From positions 20,672,610 to 20,736,609 of the forward strand of contig NC_063446.1 of the NCBI RefSeq assembly GCF_020379485.1: a stretch of DNA of 64,000 nucleotides, given 5' to 3'. The notes beneath the pieces are model-generated. The model saw nothing but the letters and a program-made list of their open reading frames with translations. It ran no database searches and was not told where the DNA came from. Every line of letters starts with the position of its first letter. The first letter of the stretch is position 1. The translations under genes and the position numbers were made by a program. This DNA comes from Brassica napus (Eukaryota > Streptophyta > Magnoliopsida > Brassicales > Brassicaceae). Below, piece after piece: positions 11,905 through 25,639 of this stretch.

Positions 11905-12350
11905 TAATTTATAAATTTTTAGGTTTAGAGTTAGATATAAGAGAAAAATTATTCTCAGTAATTTTTCAACAAATTGATGATGAATGTTATATTTGAGTAT
12001 ATTTTCTGATACTCAAACTCCGACTAAGTATTCGTCGTCGGTAATACTTCGGAGTACGTCGATTCCGACAACTTTGCAAGGTCTTTTGCCGTCGGCTTTC
12101 ATAATTATTATTCTAGTGATTTAAAACAAGAGGTTCTAGGCTTGTCGGCTGGGGTGATTTGAGGATGATTGTTGCCCTGGTTTGGATTATAGGGTTTTTT
12201 TCGAAACTGGGTAAATTCAGATTTCAATTTAGTTTAATCTCGGTTTTATTTTATCCGATCATTTTAATCAGTAAACCAAGCTCGATTTGAAATGATTAAT
12301 ATACTATTTTAATTGAAAAAAAAATTAGATATGATAATAGATATATATAT
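11905..12350. other. Intergenic, no supported gene
   Basis: AT-rich with a short island of CGTCGTCGG-like words near 12030-12110, possibly TE debris. No gene is supported. Confidence 0.4.
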
Positions 12351-12359
12351 TTGATAATA

Positions 12360-12540
12360 GTGAGGATCCCAAAAGTCTTTTAAGCACAAGACTAATCCCA
12401 CGAAACTTTGCATCTGGGTATATTAAATTCCATCGGTAAGGAGGCTACATAGTGGCCAATGCTAATCGAATCAAGGACGAAAGCTTCAGCTGAAATCCTT
12501 TTACCATTAAGACAAGGCGACTTGGTTATGATTATAGATA
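12360..12540 (-). mobile_element. Probable tRNA-derived SINE
   Basis: Read on the minus strand, the segment begins AACCAAGTCGCCTTGTCTTA. It has an A-box-like TTAATGGTAAAAGG and, about 25 bp on, a B-box-like GATTCGATT, then a body ending GTGGGATTAGTCTTGTGC. That layout fits a tRNA-derived SINE with an internal Pol III promoter. No clean poly(A) tail or target duplication is visible, so it is old or partial. It could instead be another TE fragment. Confidence 0.45.
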
Positions 12541-13676
12541 TATACATAAATCCACATCCTTTATATATTTATTAATAAAAGAACACTAAAATAAGAGTAA
12601 CCTTTGTTTTGTAAGTAATTACAAAAAAAAACAACTGAGGTGTCACTCTATTGAGCACTCTCAAGTAACCTTTGTTTTGTCATTGAATTCTATAGGACAG
12701 CCCAATTAATATAGCGTGTATATTATATTTTGCTTATGACATAAAAGTAATAATAACATAAATGTAAAGCTTTTTTAGTGATAAATTCCTTCAATTAAAG
12801 ATTTTTCGTAAAAAATCCCAACTTGTTATCTTATAATTTAACCCCTCAAGTTCTATTTCGTTAGATTTTGTTACCCTCCGTCTATTGTTCCGTTATTTAT
12901 GGACATATATCGTTTACGCATTTTAGCGATAAATCCCCCCATAGGGGAGACTATTGAAATTGTGTTGGTTGATACCAGTGTGAGTACCATATATATAGTT
13001 TCTTAATTATATTATTTTAATATGTTTGTTCTTATTTAACGTATTGAAATTCATATTGTTTTATACAATTGTGTTGAGGATGATAATATTTATGCGACCC
13101 TTATAAATATATTAATTTGTCTTAATTTGATTTATTCTTGAGGAAGGGTACTCCAAAATTATGGTTAACTTTTACTCACTCATGTTGAGTAGAATTTAAT
13201 TAAACATTTTTATCGTGCGCCTCAAGTTAGTATATAAATAAACCCGCAGATATATCTTCTAACAGCCTCTCAAGTTGGACCGTCATCCAAGTAGTGAAGA
13301 CATCTGCTACTACTTGCAACAATAATTTATATGCTTAGGGCCCCTAGATATTGGGCCTCTTTCGAGGTTAAGAACTAAGAAGCAAGTGTCGGCCACGAAT
13401 TCTAATTATTCCAACTTTTATTATATGTAAAGCAGAAAAGAAAGTTGACACAGTGGCCGTATTGAAAGAGTAACAACGAATAAATATTTCAACTCGGCGC
13501 TGGTACGTTAACGCCTTAACGAAGACTCTATATATGAACATGAGGATGACTTGAATGGTCATTGAATTGGTCAATGAGATATATTCTTGGATTCATTCTG
13601 TGGAGGAAGTAAGCTGGGACGCGCTAGTAGATGAATCCTCGACCAAAACCAAATCTCTCATTTCATAACAATTATA
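12541..13676. promoter_or_regulatory. Intergenic region with the CRK promoter
   Basis: No gene is seen. The last few hundred bases precede the CRK start. W-box-like TTGAC cores (about 13443, and reverse GGTCAA near 13570) fit the pathogen- and salicylate-responsive regulation common in CRK genes, though such short words occur by chance. A less AT-rich stretch at 13360-13570 may be an old TE. Confidence 0.35.
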
Positions 13677-16412
13677 ATGAAAAAAATTGCTACGATTTTC
13701 CTCTTTATTTCCCTTCTTTTTGAAACTCTCAACGGAGTTAAAGCTGGCTTCCTCTGTATAAATGGCACCTTACTCGCCAACAGTAGCTATGGCCAAAACC
13801 GCAACTCTGTCTTCTCCTCTCTTGCTTCTCAAGTCATCACCAACCGTGGATTCTACAACGCCTCACTCAATAGCGTTCACGCCGTTGCCTTATGCCGAAG
13901 AGGATACGAGCGGCAAGCTTGTATCAACTGCGTGGAAAAAGCGATTCAACTGATAAAAAATATCTGTTCTAATGGCGTTGAATCGTTCAATTGGAACGGT
14001 GACGATGCGGACCACGTATCTTGTCTTGTACGTACAACAAACCACTCAACTTTTCAGAAACTCGATCTTGGACCAGCTACGCTTGACGAAAGTCCTCTCA
14101 ATATCGGCTCATCCGCCAAGAACATGACCCTATTCCGCCAAGAATGGGAAGCAACCGTTAACCGAACACTTGAGGCTGCAACCGTCAACACTTCTGCATC
14201 GGTTCTCAAGTATTATGGAGTAGCCAATGCAGAGTTTGTCGAGTTTCCAAATGTTTACATGATGATGCAATGCACACCGGACATAACTTCAGGCGAGTGT
14301 AAGAGTTGTCTGGAAGAGTGCGTTACCTATTTTAGAGATGTGTCTTGGGGAAAACAAGGAGGTACAGTTGGTCGACCGAGCTGTCTTTTCCGGTGGGATC
14401 TTTACCCTTTTTACGGTGCTTTTGCTAATATAACAAGAGTTCCTGCCCCTCCTGGACCTTTGATTCCACAAGCACATGCAATATCTGTTACTAGCTTGAA
14501 AGGTTTGAAATTTTTTAGGAGTTATGTTAATTGCCGCCTATATAATTATTTGAGATTCATATACATTAAAGAAGATTAATTTTTGCAGGAAAAATTATTG
14601 CGATAGTTGTGGTTCCTACAGTCATTAATCTTTTTGTGCTTCTTGGTCTGATAAGAGCTTATCGTCAGATAAAAAAATCAAAAGAGGAAACCAGTGGTAC
14701 GCTCTCATTATTTTCAGTTAGCTTTTACAATGTATATGTTTGCTCATAAGTTTCTTTTGGTTAGTCTGGACAGGGGAGGACTGTATTTCCGATAGTCAGT
14801 TTATGCTGAGGTTCGATCTTAGCATGGTCCTACTCGCAACCGGTGACTTCTCCCCTGAAACTAAGATTGGCCAAGGTGGATTTGGATCTGTCTACAAGGT
14901 AAAAAAAACTTGTATAAAATCATTATATGGGTCGAAGATCTCATCTTGAGAATTATTTTTAGGGGATATTACCGAGTGGGCAAGAAATAGCTGTAAAGAG
15001 ATTAACAAGAGGCTCAGGGCAAGGAGAGATTGAGTTCAGGAATGAGGTCTCACTCTTGACAAGACTCCAACATAGGAATCTAGTTAAGCTTTTAGGTTTT
15101 TGTAGTGAAGGAGAAGAAGATATTCTTATCTACGAGCATGTCCCTAATTCAAGTCTTGATCACTTCATTTTCAGTAAGCCTTTTTCCCTAGGAGATGCTG
15201 CATTTTTTGGAACTATAAAGTTTTAGTATCGATGATTCTTTGGAAATCTGTAGATGAAGAGAAGCGTGTGCTACTAACATGGAATGTGAGGTACAAAATC
15301 ATAGAAGGCGTTGCTCGAGGTCTTCTTTATCTACACGAAGATTCTCAGCTGAGGATTATCCACCGAGACTTGAAGGCGAGCAATGTTCTTCTAGATGCTG
15401 AGATGAACCCTAAAGTTTCGGACTTTGGGATGGCGAGGTTATTTAACATGGACCAGACTCGAGGAGTGACAAGGAGGCGCGTTGGAACCTTGTAAGCATA
15501 GGACCGCGAACAATTATGATTGAAAATTGCCAAATAAAACCGACTGAAATCAATAATATAAACTATTAAATATAAACAATAAGGAAAATGTATTAAAAGG
15601 AGAATTTGGAGAACTTGAATTTTTTTTTCAAAAATTAGACTAAACATGAAGTTAGAATTTGATCAATTTTCTTAACTCAATAAGTATTATTTATATTAGA
15701 CTTGGATGCTATCTATTTCTTACATAGATACTCACGGATGATGTTATTTTATAAATATAAATTTGAGAGATTCTTGATATTAGGAATTTAGGATTATCAT
15801 TAATGTCACTTTATTTCAGAGATTGTTGGATTAGATCACCCCTCACGTTACAGCTGTATGATTGCAGTGGCTATATGGCTCCTGAGTACATTAAGAACGG
15901 AAGACTTTCAGCCAAAACAGACGTCTACAGTTTCGGGGTTGTGCTTTTGGAGATGATAACCGGTCAAAGTAACAATAACTACTTCGAAGCCATGGGGCTC
16001 CCCGCATACGTAAGCATATAGTTGTCACTCTTATTGCTTAATTGAACACACAAATGAGTCTCAGAAGTTGATTGATTATAGATTTATGATAATGTACTAG
16101 GCCTGGAAGTGTTGGGTGGCCGGCGAGGCTGCCAGTATCATAGATCCTGTCTTGAGTAGGACTCCAACAAATGAAATCCTGAGATTCATCCATATTGGTT
16201 TGCTGTGTGTTCAAGAGAACGTTGGAAAGAGACCGACAATGAGTTTGGTTATTCAGTGGCTTGGTAGTGACACTATCGTGATTCCTTTACCTACCACTGC
16301 TGCTTTCACCACGACCGAGTTGCATAAAATCGATGCAATGGATCAAGCCAAAGGTGAAGCAGGAACTCTTTCATTGAACAAGTTATCAATCACCGAGTTA
16401 AGTCCTCGTTGA
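13677..16412 (+). CDS. Cysteine-rich receptor-like kinase (CRK, DUF26 RLK)
   Basis: Seven exons fit GT-AG rules: 13677-14502, 14589-14696, 14774-14898, 14963-15173, 15254-15491, 15868-16009 and 16101-16412. Together they give 1962 nt, in frame, for 653 residues, normal for a CRK. A signal peptide (first about 23 residues) precedes two extracellular DUF26/Gnk2 domains with the C-x8-C-x2-C motif ([13 protein letters not shown] and [13 protein letters not shown]). Exon 2 holds the transmembrane helix. The kinase has [34 protein letters not shown] and GYMAPEY, so catalytic residues look intact. CRKs are plasma-membrane Ser/Thr kinases in immune and oxidative-stress signalling. The fourth intron (15492-15867) is larger and AT-rich. 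A broken paralogue lies at 31989. I cannot assign the CRK number. Confidence 0.9.
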
Positions 16413-17022
16413 ATTGAAGACCTCTCTGTAAACTCATACATCTAAGTGTGCATTAATTCTTGAATTACATTACAAGAAACAATCTTGAAAAGTCTTCTTT
16501 CTTTGGAAATACTCTCGTTGTTCATGATCAGTAATCAATCAAATTAGTGTCGTATAGTTTGGTGATGGTATTTATTTTTTTAATTTTCCAAATTAGTGTC
16601 GTATATTTGAAACACTTATCCTTTACTTATATGTTTTTTTTTTGCTAATCCCTTTCCTTTATGTTGGAGTTTATTAAATTTAAATTATTTAACTAAATAA
16701 TACTGAGAAAATAAACAAAATATAAAATCCTATCTAAGATTGATACGAAATTTTAGCAAAAAAAAAAACAGTTGTTGGCACTTGTTTGTAAAAGAAGATA
16801 AAAACAAACAACTTGCCAAAAGAAACTGTAAAGAAAGTTGAGGGACTTTCTTGGTTAGTCCTTCGACCCTACCATGAATCCTTCAACCGTTAGCCCATCA
16901 TGAGTCATGATTGGTTTGTACATTATTATATTATGTAACAATGGACAAAATTAAAATCCGACGACCTTATGTTTTCAAAGTGTGCTCTGAATTTTCTCGT
17001 CTTGTTTATATATCAATAAAAG
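16413..17022. other. CRK 3' region and intergenic spacer
   Basis: AT-rich, with possible polyadenylation signals and no gene. Confidence 0.45.
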
Positions 17023-17075
17023 AAATATCACTGATATCTCAGTTCAAAAAAAAAAAAAAAAAAAAATATCACTGA
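17023..17075 (+). mobile_element. Ultra-short retroposed insert with 12-bp target duplication
   Basis: AAATATCACTGA occurs at 17023-17034 and again at 17064-17075. Between them is only TATCTCAGTTC plus about 18 A. This has the structure of a retroposon truncated to its last 11 bases and poly(A) tail. Confidence 0.7.
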
Positions 17076-17105
17076 CAAAAGAAAAAAAAAGGGGGGGATG
17101 AAGTA

Positions 17106-17506
17106 TCTATGCTATTGACACAAAAGTACAAATATAAATTAACCTTTAAACTTTAATTACGTATAAATATCACTGAAATAATAACTACTTTTTATTTTAG
17201 CATTTATTGTTTTCTTTCCAATTGAATACATAATTTTCTAAATTGAATACATAAAAATTCAATATAAGTTTCCAACTCATAATTTCTTAAATAAATTGAA
17301 CAATGATTTCAGTATAATTATCTAATTTACGTATTGCACATAATACTATAAACTTTAATGCACATCAATACTATACACAAAATATAATCGGTCATTTGTC
17401 TCTTTTCTGACCAGACTTCCTCCACGTAACTCTTCTTCCTTGCCAATATTAACTTATGTCATTTTCTTAAACTTATATGGATTTTGTAAATACATTAAAA
17501 CTAGAT
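17106..17506 (+). mobile_element. Helitron fragment, same family as 29687-30906
   Basis: It begins TCTATGCTATTGACAC after an A, close to the Helitron 5' end TCTATACTATTAAAAC at 29687. The next 250 bp, including GCATTTATTGTTTTCTTTCC, match 29760-29970 closely. A CTAG at 17503-17506 preceded (minus strand) by a decayed GC hairpin suggests a second, oppositely oriented end. The element is degraded. Confidence 0.55.
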
Positions 17507-18308
17507 TATAACCTATGCAGATGTGCGGGGAGAGTTTTTTTTTGTAATAATGTTTGCTCATTAAATAGTTTTAACATTTTACAACACTACAATTTTTATC
17601 GATCGTAAAATGACAAATAAAAATGATGGTCTCTTAAATGTATTTGTATCATCGTTGTTGAAGATTTAACGTTAACAGCTCATTTTAATTATTTTTAAGA
17701 CTTCATATGCACAAAAAAAAGTTTTGTGGCTAACACGAATCACCAAAACCAGATAGTCAACATCGATTGTTAATTGACGAAAAAGATTATGTTTTATGCA
17801 CTCGATTTGTTTACTATTGACTATCCATAAGTGATTTCATTTTCTACCTCTATAAAAAATTTCTTTCGTTTTCATTTCTGTTTCATTGATATGAGTTTTC
17901 TTTCTTTTTAACTTCTTTTATGAATTTGATAAATTACATAAGTGTCAATTTAAAAATATGGACATCTGTAAAGTTAGTTCCACTTCATATACATATCTAA
18001 AAATCTAAATTTGAAAAAAAATCACCGGCAAACTCTATTCACATATCTAAGAATCAAAATGTTGAAGAAAACCATTCCGAAAGTGTACTCATTTTGTAAG
18101 TTTTCCCACGCGGTTATAATGGTAAAACTCAATACATGTTTTTTGTTTGGTCATAAAGAGGTTGTTGTAATTTCATTAGCCTTTTGGGTTACTTTTCCAT
18201 TTAATTGAATTTGTGATACACTTTATATGCAAAATCAAGTTTTGAGTCATTTTTGGTAATTTCCTTGTTTTTATATCGTAGCACCAAGCTTTTCAAAAAT
18301 ATTAATTA
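17507..18308. other. AT-rich spacer, no gene seen
   Basis: Nothing beyond low-complexity AT DNA; a 65-codon open frame near 18011 has no recognisable features. Confidence 0.45.
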
Positions 18309-20623
18309 CTAGGGTCGGCCCGCCCTACGGGCGGAAAGTTATAATAAAAGCTATTTTATATGATTTTATATAAATTTATGAAGCATTTAAAATCATTATA
18401 GAAAATGGTATTACATACAAACAAATAATGATATACTTTAAAATATTTAATTTTTTTTTTGTCATCACTTTAAAATATTTAATTTTTTTGAGTAGAATAT
18501 CATAACTTTCATAATATTTTCACAACAATTTTAACTTTATTTTACTATTTATTTTGGAGATTAAATATTTATCTAACTATTATATAATTTAAAATTAAAA
18601 CTATTTACTTTATTTCATTTTTTGTTTTAGTCTATGGATTAAAAATTACAGTCAATTGGATTCAGTAGAGTTATAAATAATAAGTGAACTACAGTTATTT
18701 TCTATTTCATTTATATGTTTGTTTCATGAATTAAATTATTTTTATTTTTAAAGATATATTTTCTTAAAATTAATGCTTTACACATGAAAAATAAATAACT
18801 TATTCATTAATATTTTAAAATCTATCTAATTACATTGGAGCGCTCACGTTTATTTTGTGTAATGATTTTTTTGATGGCCTTCCAACTTTAATCTCTCATT
18901 GTCTTATTTTACATCCATTCAGTCTTGTTCAAGTAGATTCTCCGGACTGCTAACGTTTCCCTACATAACATGAGAATATCGTATAGACAAATGGCATTGA
19001 TATAAAAACTTTGTGTTGATGTTTGAAAGTGATGCATCCTTAAGTCGACACTATTTTTATGGTAATATTCTTGTATTTTTTTTCACATACTGAGCTTCTG
19101 CTTTCCGAGTGGAAAGGCATCTCGTCATTAGATCAATGTAGCTGATTAATGGTCCTCATGGATGGTCTGTAACGAATAGATACATATGTTCTTGTAGACC
19201 TAGGGATCCAGAGCGGCTTTGGATAAAATCAATAATGATTGCATGACATTTCCAACATTGATCTTTGAAAATTAACCATATTTATAATCTATGGAATAAA
19301 TTCAGGATTTTTCTTCAAAAATAAATAAGTTGAGGGTTTTATTAATTTTTTAATTCTTTTTTAGAAGAAATTATCTCACACATGTTTGTCTCACCCAACA
19401 ATAATGACCAAGTGTTTTGATTTTGACCCATTTAATGTGTGTTTGAAACCACTTGTAAAGCTCATTCAGGATTTTTTAAAATAATAACAATTTCTGGAGA
19501 ACTAATGATCATATATGCATGTATCTTATACTTAGAGCTTCTACATACCAGTTTTATCTAAATTCTAAAGTAAAGATAATGAGCATGTACTTTTACAAAA
19601 AAAAAAAAATATTGAGCATGTTAGTGACAAACTAAATGCCATAATTAATCTGAAGCCCATATCCATACTCATAAGTCATAACCATTATAACACGTGGAAG
19701 ATCATGGCATGATCAACATCAAGCAAGTGGCCTTTGATTAGATGAATTCCCACTGATGCAGAGAGCACCGTGCTCAGCCGTAAGCTTCACCAGCAATCAT
19801 TTTGAGAGCTTAGTCATTGCCGATATTTGCCCAAATCACCTCCTTTTTTCTTGGTGATACAATCTCTCCGCCGGTAAAGAATCAGAGCATAATCCAATAA
19901 GCATCTCAGTGAGTTTTTTTTTGTGCAGCACTAATTTGTAATCTCTTTCTTCAATAAGTATAACATGAATCACTGACGCCTCAAATCTGAAAAAACAGAG
20001 AACACTCTAATCAACGGAGAGCGGACTCTTTGTAGGGGGAACACCGAGAGTACTGAATCCGACCAGATGATTAGAAGAAATCGAATAACAACAATGATTG
20101 AGAAGAAGAAAGCGATGAATCTCAGGGAAAGGAACTCCCATATTTATAGTAGTAGATTCGTAAGGAGGTGGTGTATTGATTGAGACGTGGTGGTAGTAGT
20201 GGGTCGGTGGCGTTTATGAGGAGGTTAATGGAGCATTAATAGCGGTGATTGAATGCAAGCGTTTTACGTAACGGTGCGGATCTCCAGAGCCGCTGGGAAG
20301 CACATCGTTCGTCACAACGGCGTCTTCGCTTTCCAAAGAATCGTTTGGAAAGAGGGTCGGTGGACGTGAGAAATCATTATGGGCTTAGGTTTGTGAAATT
20401 ATGGAAGCCCAACTAGTAAGCAACTTAATCTATAACTTTTCTAGCGGTTGTTTTTAGAAGCCTAACATGTGATGAACGAAGAAAGTCCATCTCAACGTGC
20501 GGTTAAATGAAACGCCGGATTTCACTAATAGGGACACATGGCAGCGCGAGAAAGCTCAACTTTCCTAAGTGGAATCCTAGGTGGCGCATTCGGAGAAAAC
20601 AGACCTTACTTTATATATAAAGA
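18309..20623 (-). mobile_element. Non-autonomous Helitron, 2.3 kb
   Basis: Both ends are visible on the minus strand. The 5' end is at 20623 (TCTTTATATATAAAGTAAGG, preceded by A). The 3' end is at 18309, with a perfect hairpin CCGCCC-GTA-GGGCGG (complement of 18320-18334) and CTAG, followed by T. This is insertion between A and T, as Helitrons do. The interior near the 5' end (about 19900-20350) is less AT-rich and includes, on the minus strand, TATAAATATGGGAG followed by a UTR-like pyrimidine-rich stretch, so it may include a captured promoter. No helicase is encoded. Confidence 0.8.
18435..18487 (-). mobile_element. Ultra-short retroposed insert (reverse orientation) with target duplication
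   Basis: ACTTTAAAATATTTAATTTT is repeated at 18435 and 18467. Between the copies lies only a T-run and GTCATC, which on the minus strand reads GATGAC plus a poly(A). The tail TGATGAC(A)n also ends the LINE remnant at 31803-31862. Confidence 0.6.
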
Positions 20624-20832
20624 TACAATGAAGCCTAAACTATAGAGACGTACGTTAGTGTTTATTGGCTGACATATTTTTGCATGGCTTTATGTGATAT
20701 TGTTGATGAGGTTTAGGAAGTAGTTAGTGAATTATGCATATATTGAAATACGTTGTTTATCATTGCAAACCACATAGATTTTTGTATTGGCTGACGTTTA
20801 TTTGGTTGGCTTTATCTTGATTTTAAAGTTTT

Positions 20833-20847
20833 AAATGCTGAAAAACA
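20833..20847 (+). repeat. Target-site duplication, left copy, of LINE
   Basis: AAATGCTGAAAAACA matches 23384-23398 after the LINE poly(A). Confidence 0.85.
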
Positions 20848-23385
20848 GTCTTGTGTCAAAGACTGAAAATTTGCCTCCCACGACTAATATCGGAAACACA
20901 ATCGGCTTTTGTGGCAGGAAGGTTAATTTCGGATAACATTCTTATTGCGCAGGAAATGTTCCATGGACTGAGAGCTAACAAATCTTGTCAAAATAAGTTT
21001 ATGGCGATTAAAACGGATATGAGTAAAGCATATGACCGGATAGAATGAAATTTTATTGAGGCTCTTCTCCACAAAATGGGTTTTGACCCTCGTTGGATCA
21101 GATTGATGCGGGATTGTATATCTTCGGTTCAATATAGGGTACTTCTTAATGGTCAGCCAAGAGGCTTAATAATTCCTCAGCGTGGGTTACGTCAAGGGGA
21201 TCCTTTATCTCCTTATCTATTTATTATGTGTACCGAGGCCTTAATAGTGAATATAAAGAAGGCAGAGAGGCTGAAACAATTAACGGGTATGAAGCTAGCA
21301 AGAGCTTGTCCGACAATATCTCATCTGTTGTTTGCGGATGATAGTCTCTTCTTTTGTCGGACAAAGAAAGAAGAGTGTCAAACCATTCTTAGGATTCTAA
21401 AGGAATATGAAATTGTCTCAGGACAGCAAATTAATTTTCAGAAATCTTCAATTCAATTTGGTCACAAAATTGAAGAATCTAGTCGTCAAGAATTGAGGGA
21501 TGTCTTGGGAATTCAGAACTTAGGAGGAATGAGATCTTATTTGGGATTGCCGGAAAGTCTTGGAGGATCTAAGGTACAAGTGTTTGGTTTTGTGCAAGAG
21601 AGGCTAAATAAGAGAGTTAATGGATGGACTTTTAGATTTTTTACTAAAGGGGGAAAAGAGGTGATTATAAAATCGGTGGTTACAGCTTTACCAAACCATG
21701 TGATGTCTGTTTATCGGTTACCAAAAGCTACGGTTAAGAAGCTGACGAGCGCAGTAGCTCAGTTTTGGTGGAGCCCAGATGGAAGTACAAGAGGCATGCA
21801 TTGGAAATCATGGGTCAAATTATGTGTTCCTAAAGATAATGGCGGATTAGGGTTAAAGACCTTACTGACTTTAATACGGCGATGCTTGGAAAACAATTGT
21901 GGCGGCTGATCGAGAAGCCGAATACTCTTTTTTCTCGAGTTTTCAAAGGACGGTACTTCAGAAATGCTTCACCCCTGGAACCGATCCGATCATACTCCCC
22001 GTCATATGGCTGGAGGAGTATTATCTCTGCTAGATCTCTGGTTTGTAAAGGACTAATTAAAAGGGTGGGAACAGGGTCAACTATTTCTGTGTGGAATGAC
22101 CCCTGGATCCCAACCACCCGCCCGAGACCAGCAAACAAAAACCCTCTTCACTGTTACCCGGATCTTACAGTGGATTCTCTCATTAATTGGGAATCCCGAA
22201 CATGGAAATCATCGGTAATTAGGACTTTGGTGGACCCTGATGATGTCAAAATTATTGAAAGTATTCCTTTAAGTAGGAATCAGATGGAAGATATAAATGG
22301 TTGGCACTTCACTAGCAACGGGAAATATACTGTACAATCTGGGTATCAAGTGGAACGAGTCTATCCAGACAAGGAAAAACCACCGGAATTTTATGGACCA
22401 ACAGTGGATATACTTAAAGCCTATTGCTGGAAAATAAGGTGTCCTCCAAAGATAAGGCATTTCTTGTGGCAATTACTTTCAGGTTGTATAGCGGTGATGA
22501 AAAATTTAAAGGCAAGAGGTATACAAGGAGACACTTGTTGTGTACGGTGTGGAAACCACGAAGAATCAATTAATCATGTTTTCTTTGAATGTCCCCCAGC
22601 ACGACAAGTGTGGGCGCTATCAAAGATACCATCGAATCCGAATCTCTTTCCTATAAGCTCTTTTTTGCTAATATGGACCATCTCTTTTGGAGAGTTAACC
22701 CTAAGATGGAGGATCATCAGTTCGCATGGATAATATGGTATATATGGAAAAGTCGGAATAACAAAGTGTTTAGTAACATTGATACTGATCCGAGGGATAC
22801 TCTCAAGCTAGCGGAGCTGGAATCTACACTTTGGGCTGAAGCGCAGGTATTAAGGAATCAGAGTTTGATACAAGAAGCACATACCAGACCCACTCGGGAA
22901 AATGTAGGAAGATGGTGTTTTACAGACGGTTCATGGAAGGATAAAGACCTATTTTCAGGGCAAGGCTGGTGTAGTACTCTCCCGGGTTTTGATAGTTTGC
23001 TAGGGGCAAGGAATGTACGGGCATGTCTCTCCCCTCTCCATTCGGAGATTGAGGCATTAATTTGGGCAATGGAATGTATGAAGAATTTAAGACAGTTTCA
23101 GGTTACTTTTGCTACGGATTGTTCTCAATTGGTGAAGATAGTTTCAGAACCTGAAGAATGGCCAGCATTTGAAAGCTACCTGGAAGACATTAAGCTTTTC
23201 AGAAGCAGTTTCTTCAACTCAGATATCATTCATGTTCCTCGGACGGCGAACCTTAAGGCGGATAGCTTAGCACACAGTGCTAGAAACCAACCGTCTTTTG
23301 TCGTGCACATAGATGCAGAGTTATCACTTTGGTTTACAGAGTCAATATGAGTCTGTAAATGTTTGATGTCAAAAAAAAAAAAAAA
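20848..23385 (+). mobile_element. 5'-truncated LINE (non-LTR retrotransposon) with RT and RNase H
   Basis: The element is flanked by a 13-15 bp duplication (20833-20847 and 23384-23398) and ends in poly(A) at 23371-23385. The protein-like reading starts inside the reverse transcriptase (AFVAGRLISDNILIAQE), has GLRQGDPLSPYLF and the catalytic HLLFADDSLFF (21076-21909), then a zinc-binding segment (22470-22620, CCVRCGNHEESINHVFFEC) and a C-terminal plant-type RNase H (CFTDGSWKDK, then HVPRTANLKADSLAH, 22900-23350). A stop at 21045 and frameshifts near 21885 and 22650 make it inactive. The endonuclease and ORF1 are lost by 5' truncation. Confidence 0.93.
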
Positions 23386-23398
23386 ATGCTGAAAAACA

Positions 23399-24641
<1,243 letters not shown>

Positions 24642-24814
24642 TCTAACAATACTAAAAGGGAGAATAAGAAGCCTTCTTAGCTATGCCACGTCAGATCAGA
24701 AAATCAACCACTCAAATTCTTCTTTACTGCCATGTCATCAGCCGAGTCAACAAAGAAACCCTACGTTTATGTAAAAAATAAACCGTACGTTCCTCTGCAT
24801 AGCTTCCGGCTCCG

Positions 24815-25063
24815 TTGAACACAGACGGTTTCAAGGGCAGGATGTCGGGATTTCGCCATGCCGGTGTGTCCAAGATTGGCGTTAGATCCATCACCTGTTA
24901 CCGCCAGATCCGCCGCCTACGGAGTTGTCCCGCGGCCTTAAACGGTGGCTCCGAAACAGAGACCAACTCCGAAACCCTAGCTTCACGGATCTGCTCAAGC
25001 CTCCAATCGTCGCTTAGGTCTGAGAATCACAAGCTGACGCACTCCCAAGATGGCGGGGAATAA
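24815..25063 (+). other. Unrecognised open frame near the Helitron 5' end
   Basis: An 82-codon frame in a GC-richer block, Arg/Ser-rich at the N-terminus (GVRSITCYRQIRRLRSC), as in an organelle-targeting leader or a captured first exon. It could belong to the methyltransferase fragment downstream, but I see no defining motif. Confidence 0.3.
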
Positions 25064-25639
25064 GCTGGACCGAAGAGAAACAAACGAGAGAGAACCGCCA
25101 TCCCTCACCGTAGATCCGTCGACACCATCTCCGTCCAGCTACGACCTCTGAACTTCATCACTGAATCTGAAACGGTACAAGTTATGTGTTTTTCGTGTGG
25201 TGTTCCTTATTAATTCAATCTCCATCAATCATCACTCATTTTCGCCACCCTTAGCATTCAGAAGTATCTTCTGATTAGCCAATTATAGCAGTGGATCTCC
25301 CAGATTCCTTTTATCTCAGTACGTTCTTATTTGTTTATTCCTACAAATCTACTTCTACTTCCTGTGTCCATTTGTTTTCTTGATCTTACGGCTCCTTTGT
25401 TAAATTATGTCATAAATGATGAATCTTTTTCTTCTTATTGAAGACATCACTAAGCATATATATTTACTATATCTTTACCAATGTTAGCACATGTATGTAT
25501 CTGATCTTATTGTCTTGATTCTGGTAGTTTATTTGTTTTTTTTAAGCGTTTTCAGCGGTACTCATACCAGCCACCGTGATAACTATCTCACTGGTGTCTC
25601 TGTTGGGGACTGTCCACGTTTAGGGTACATCAAAGTTTA

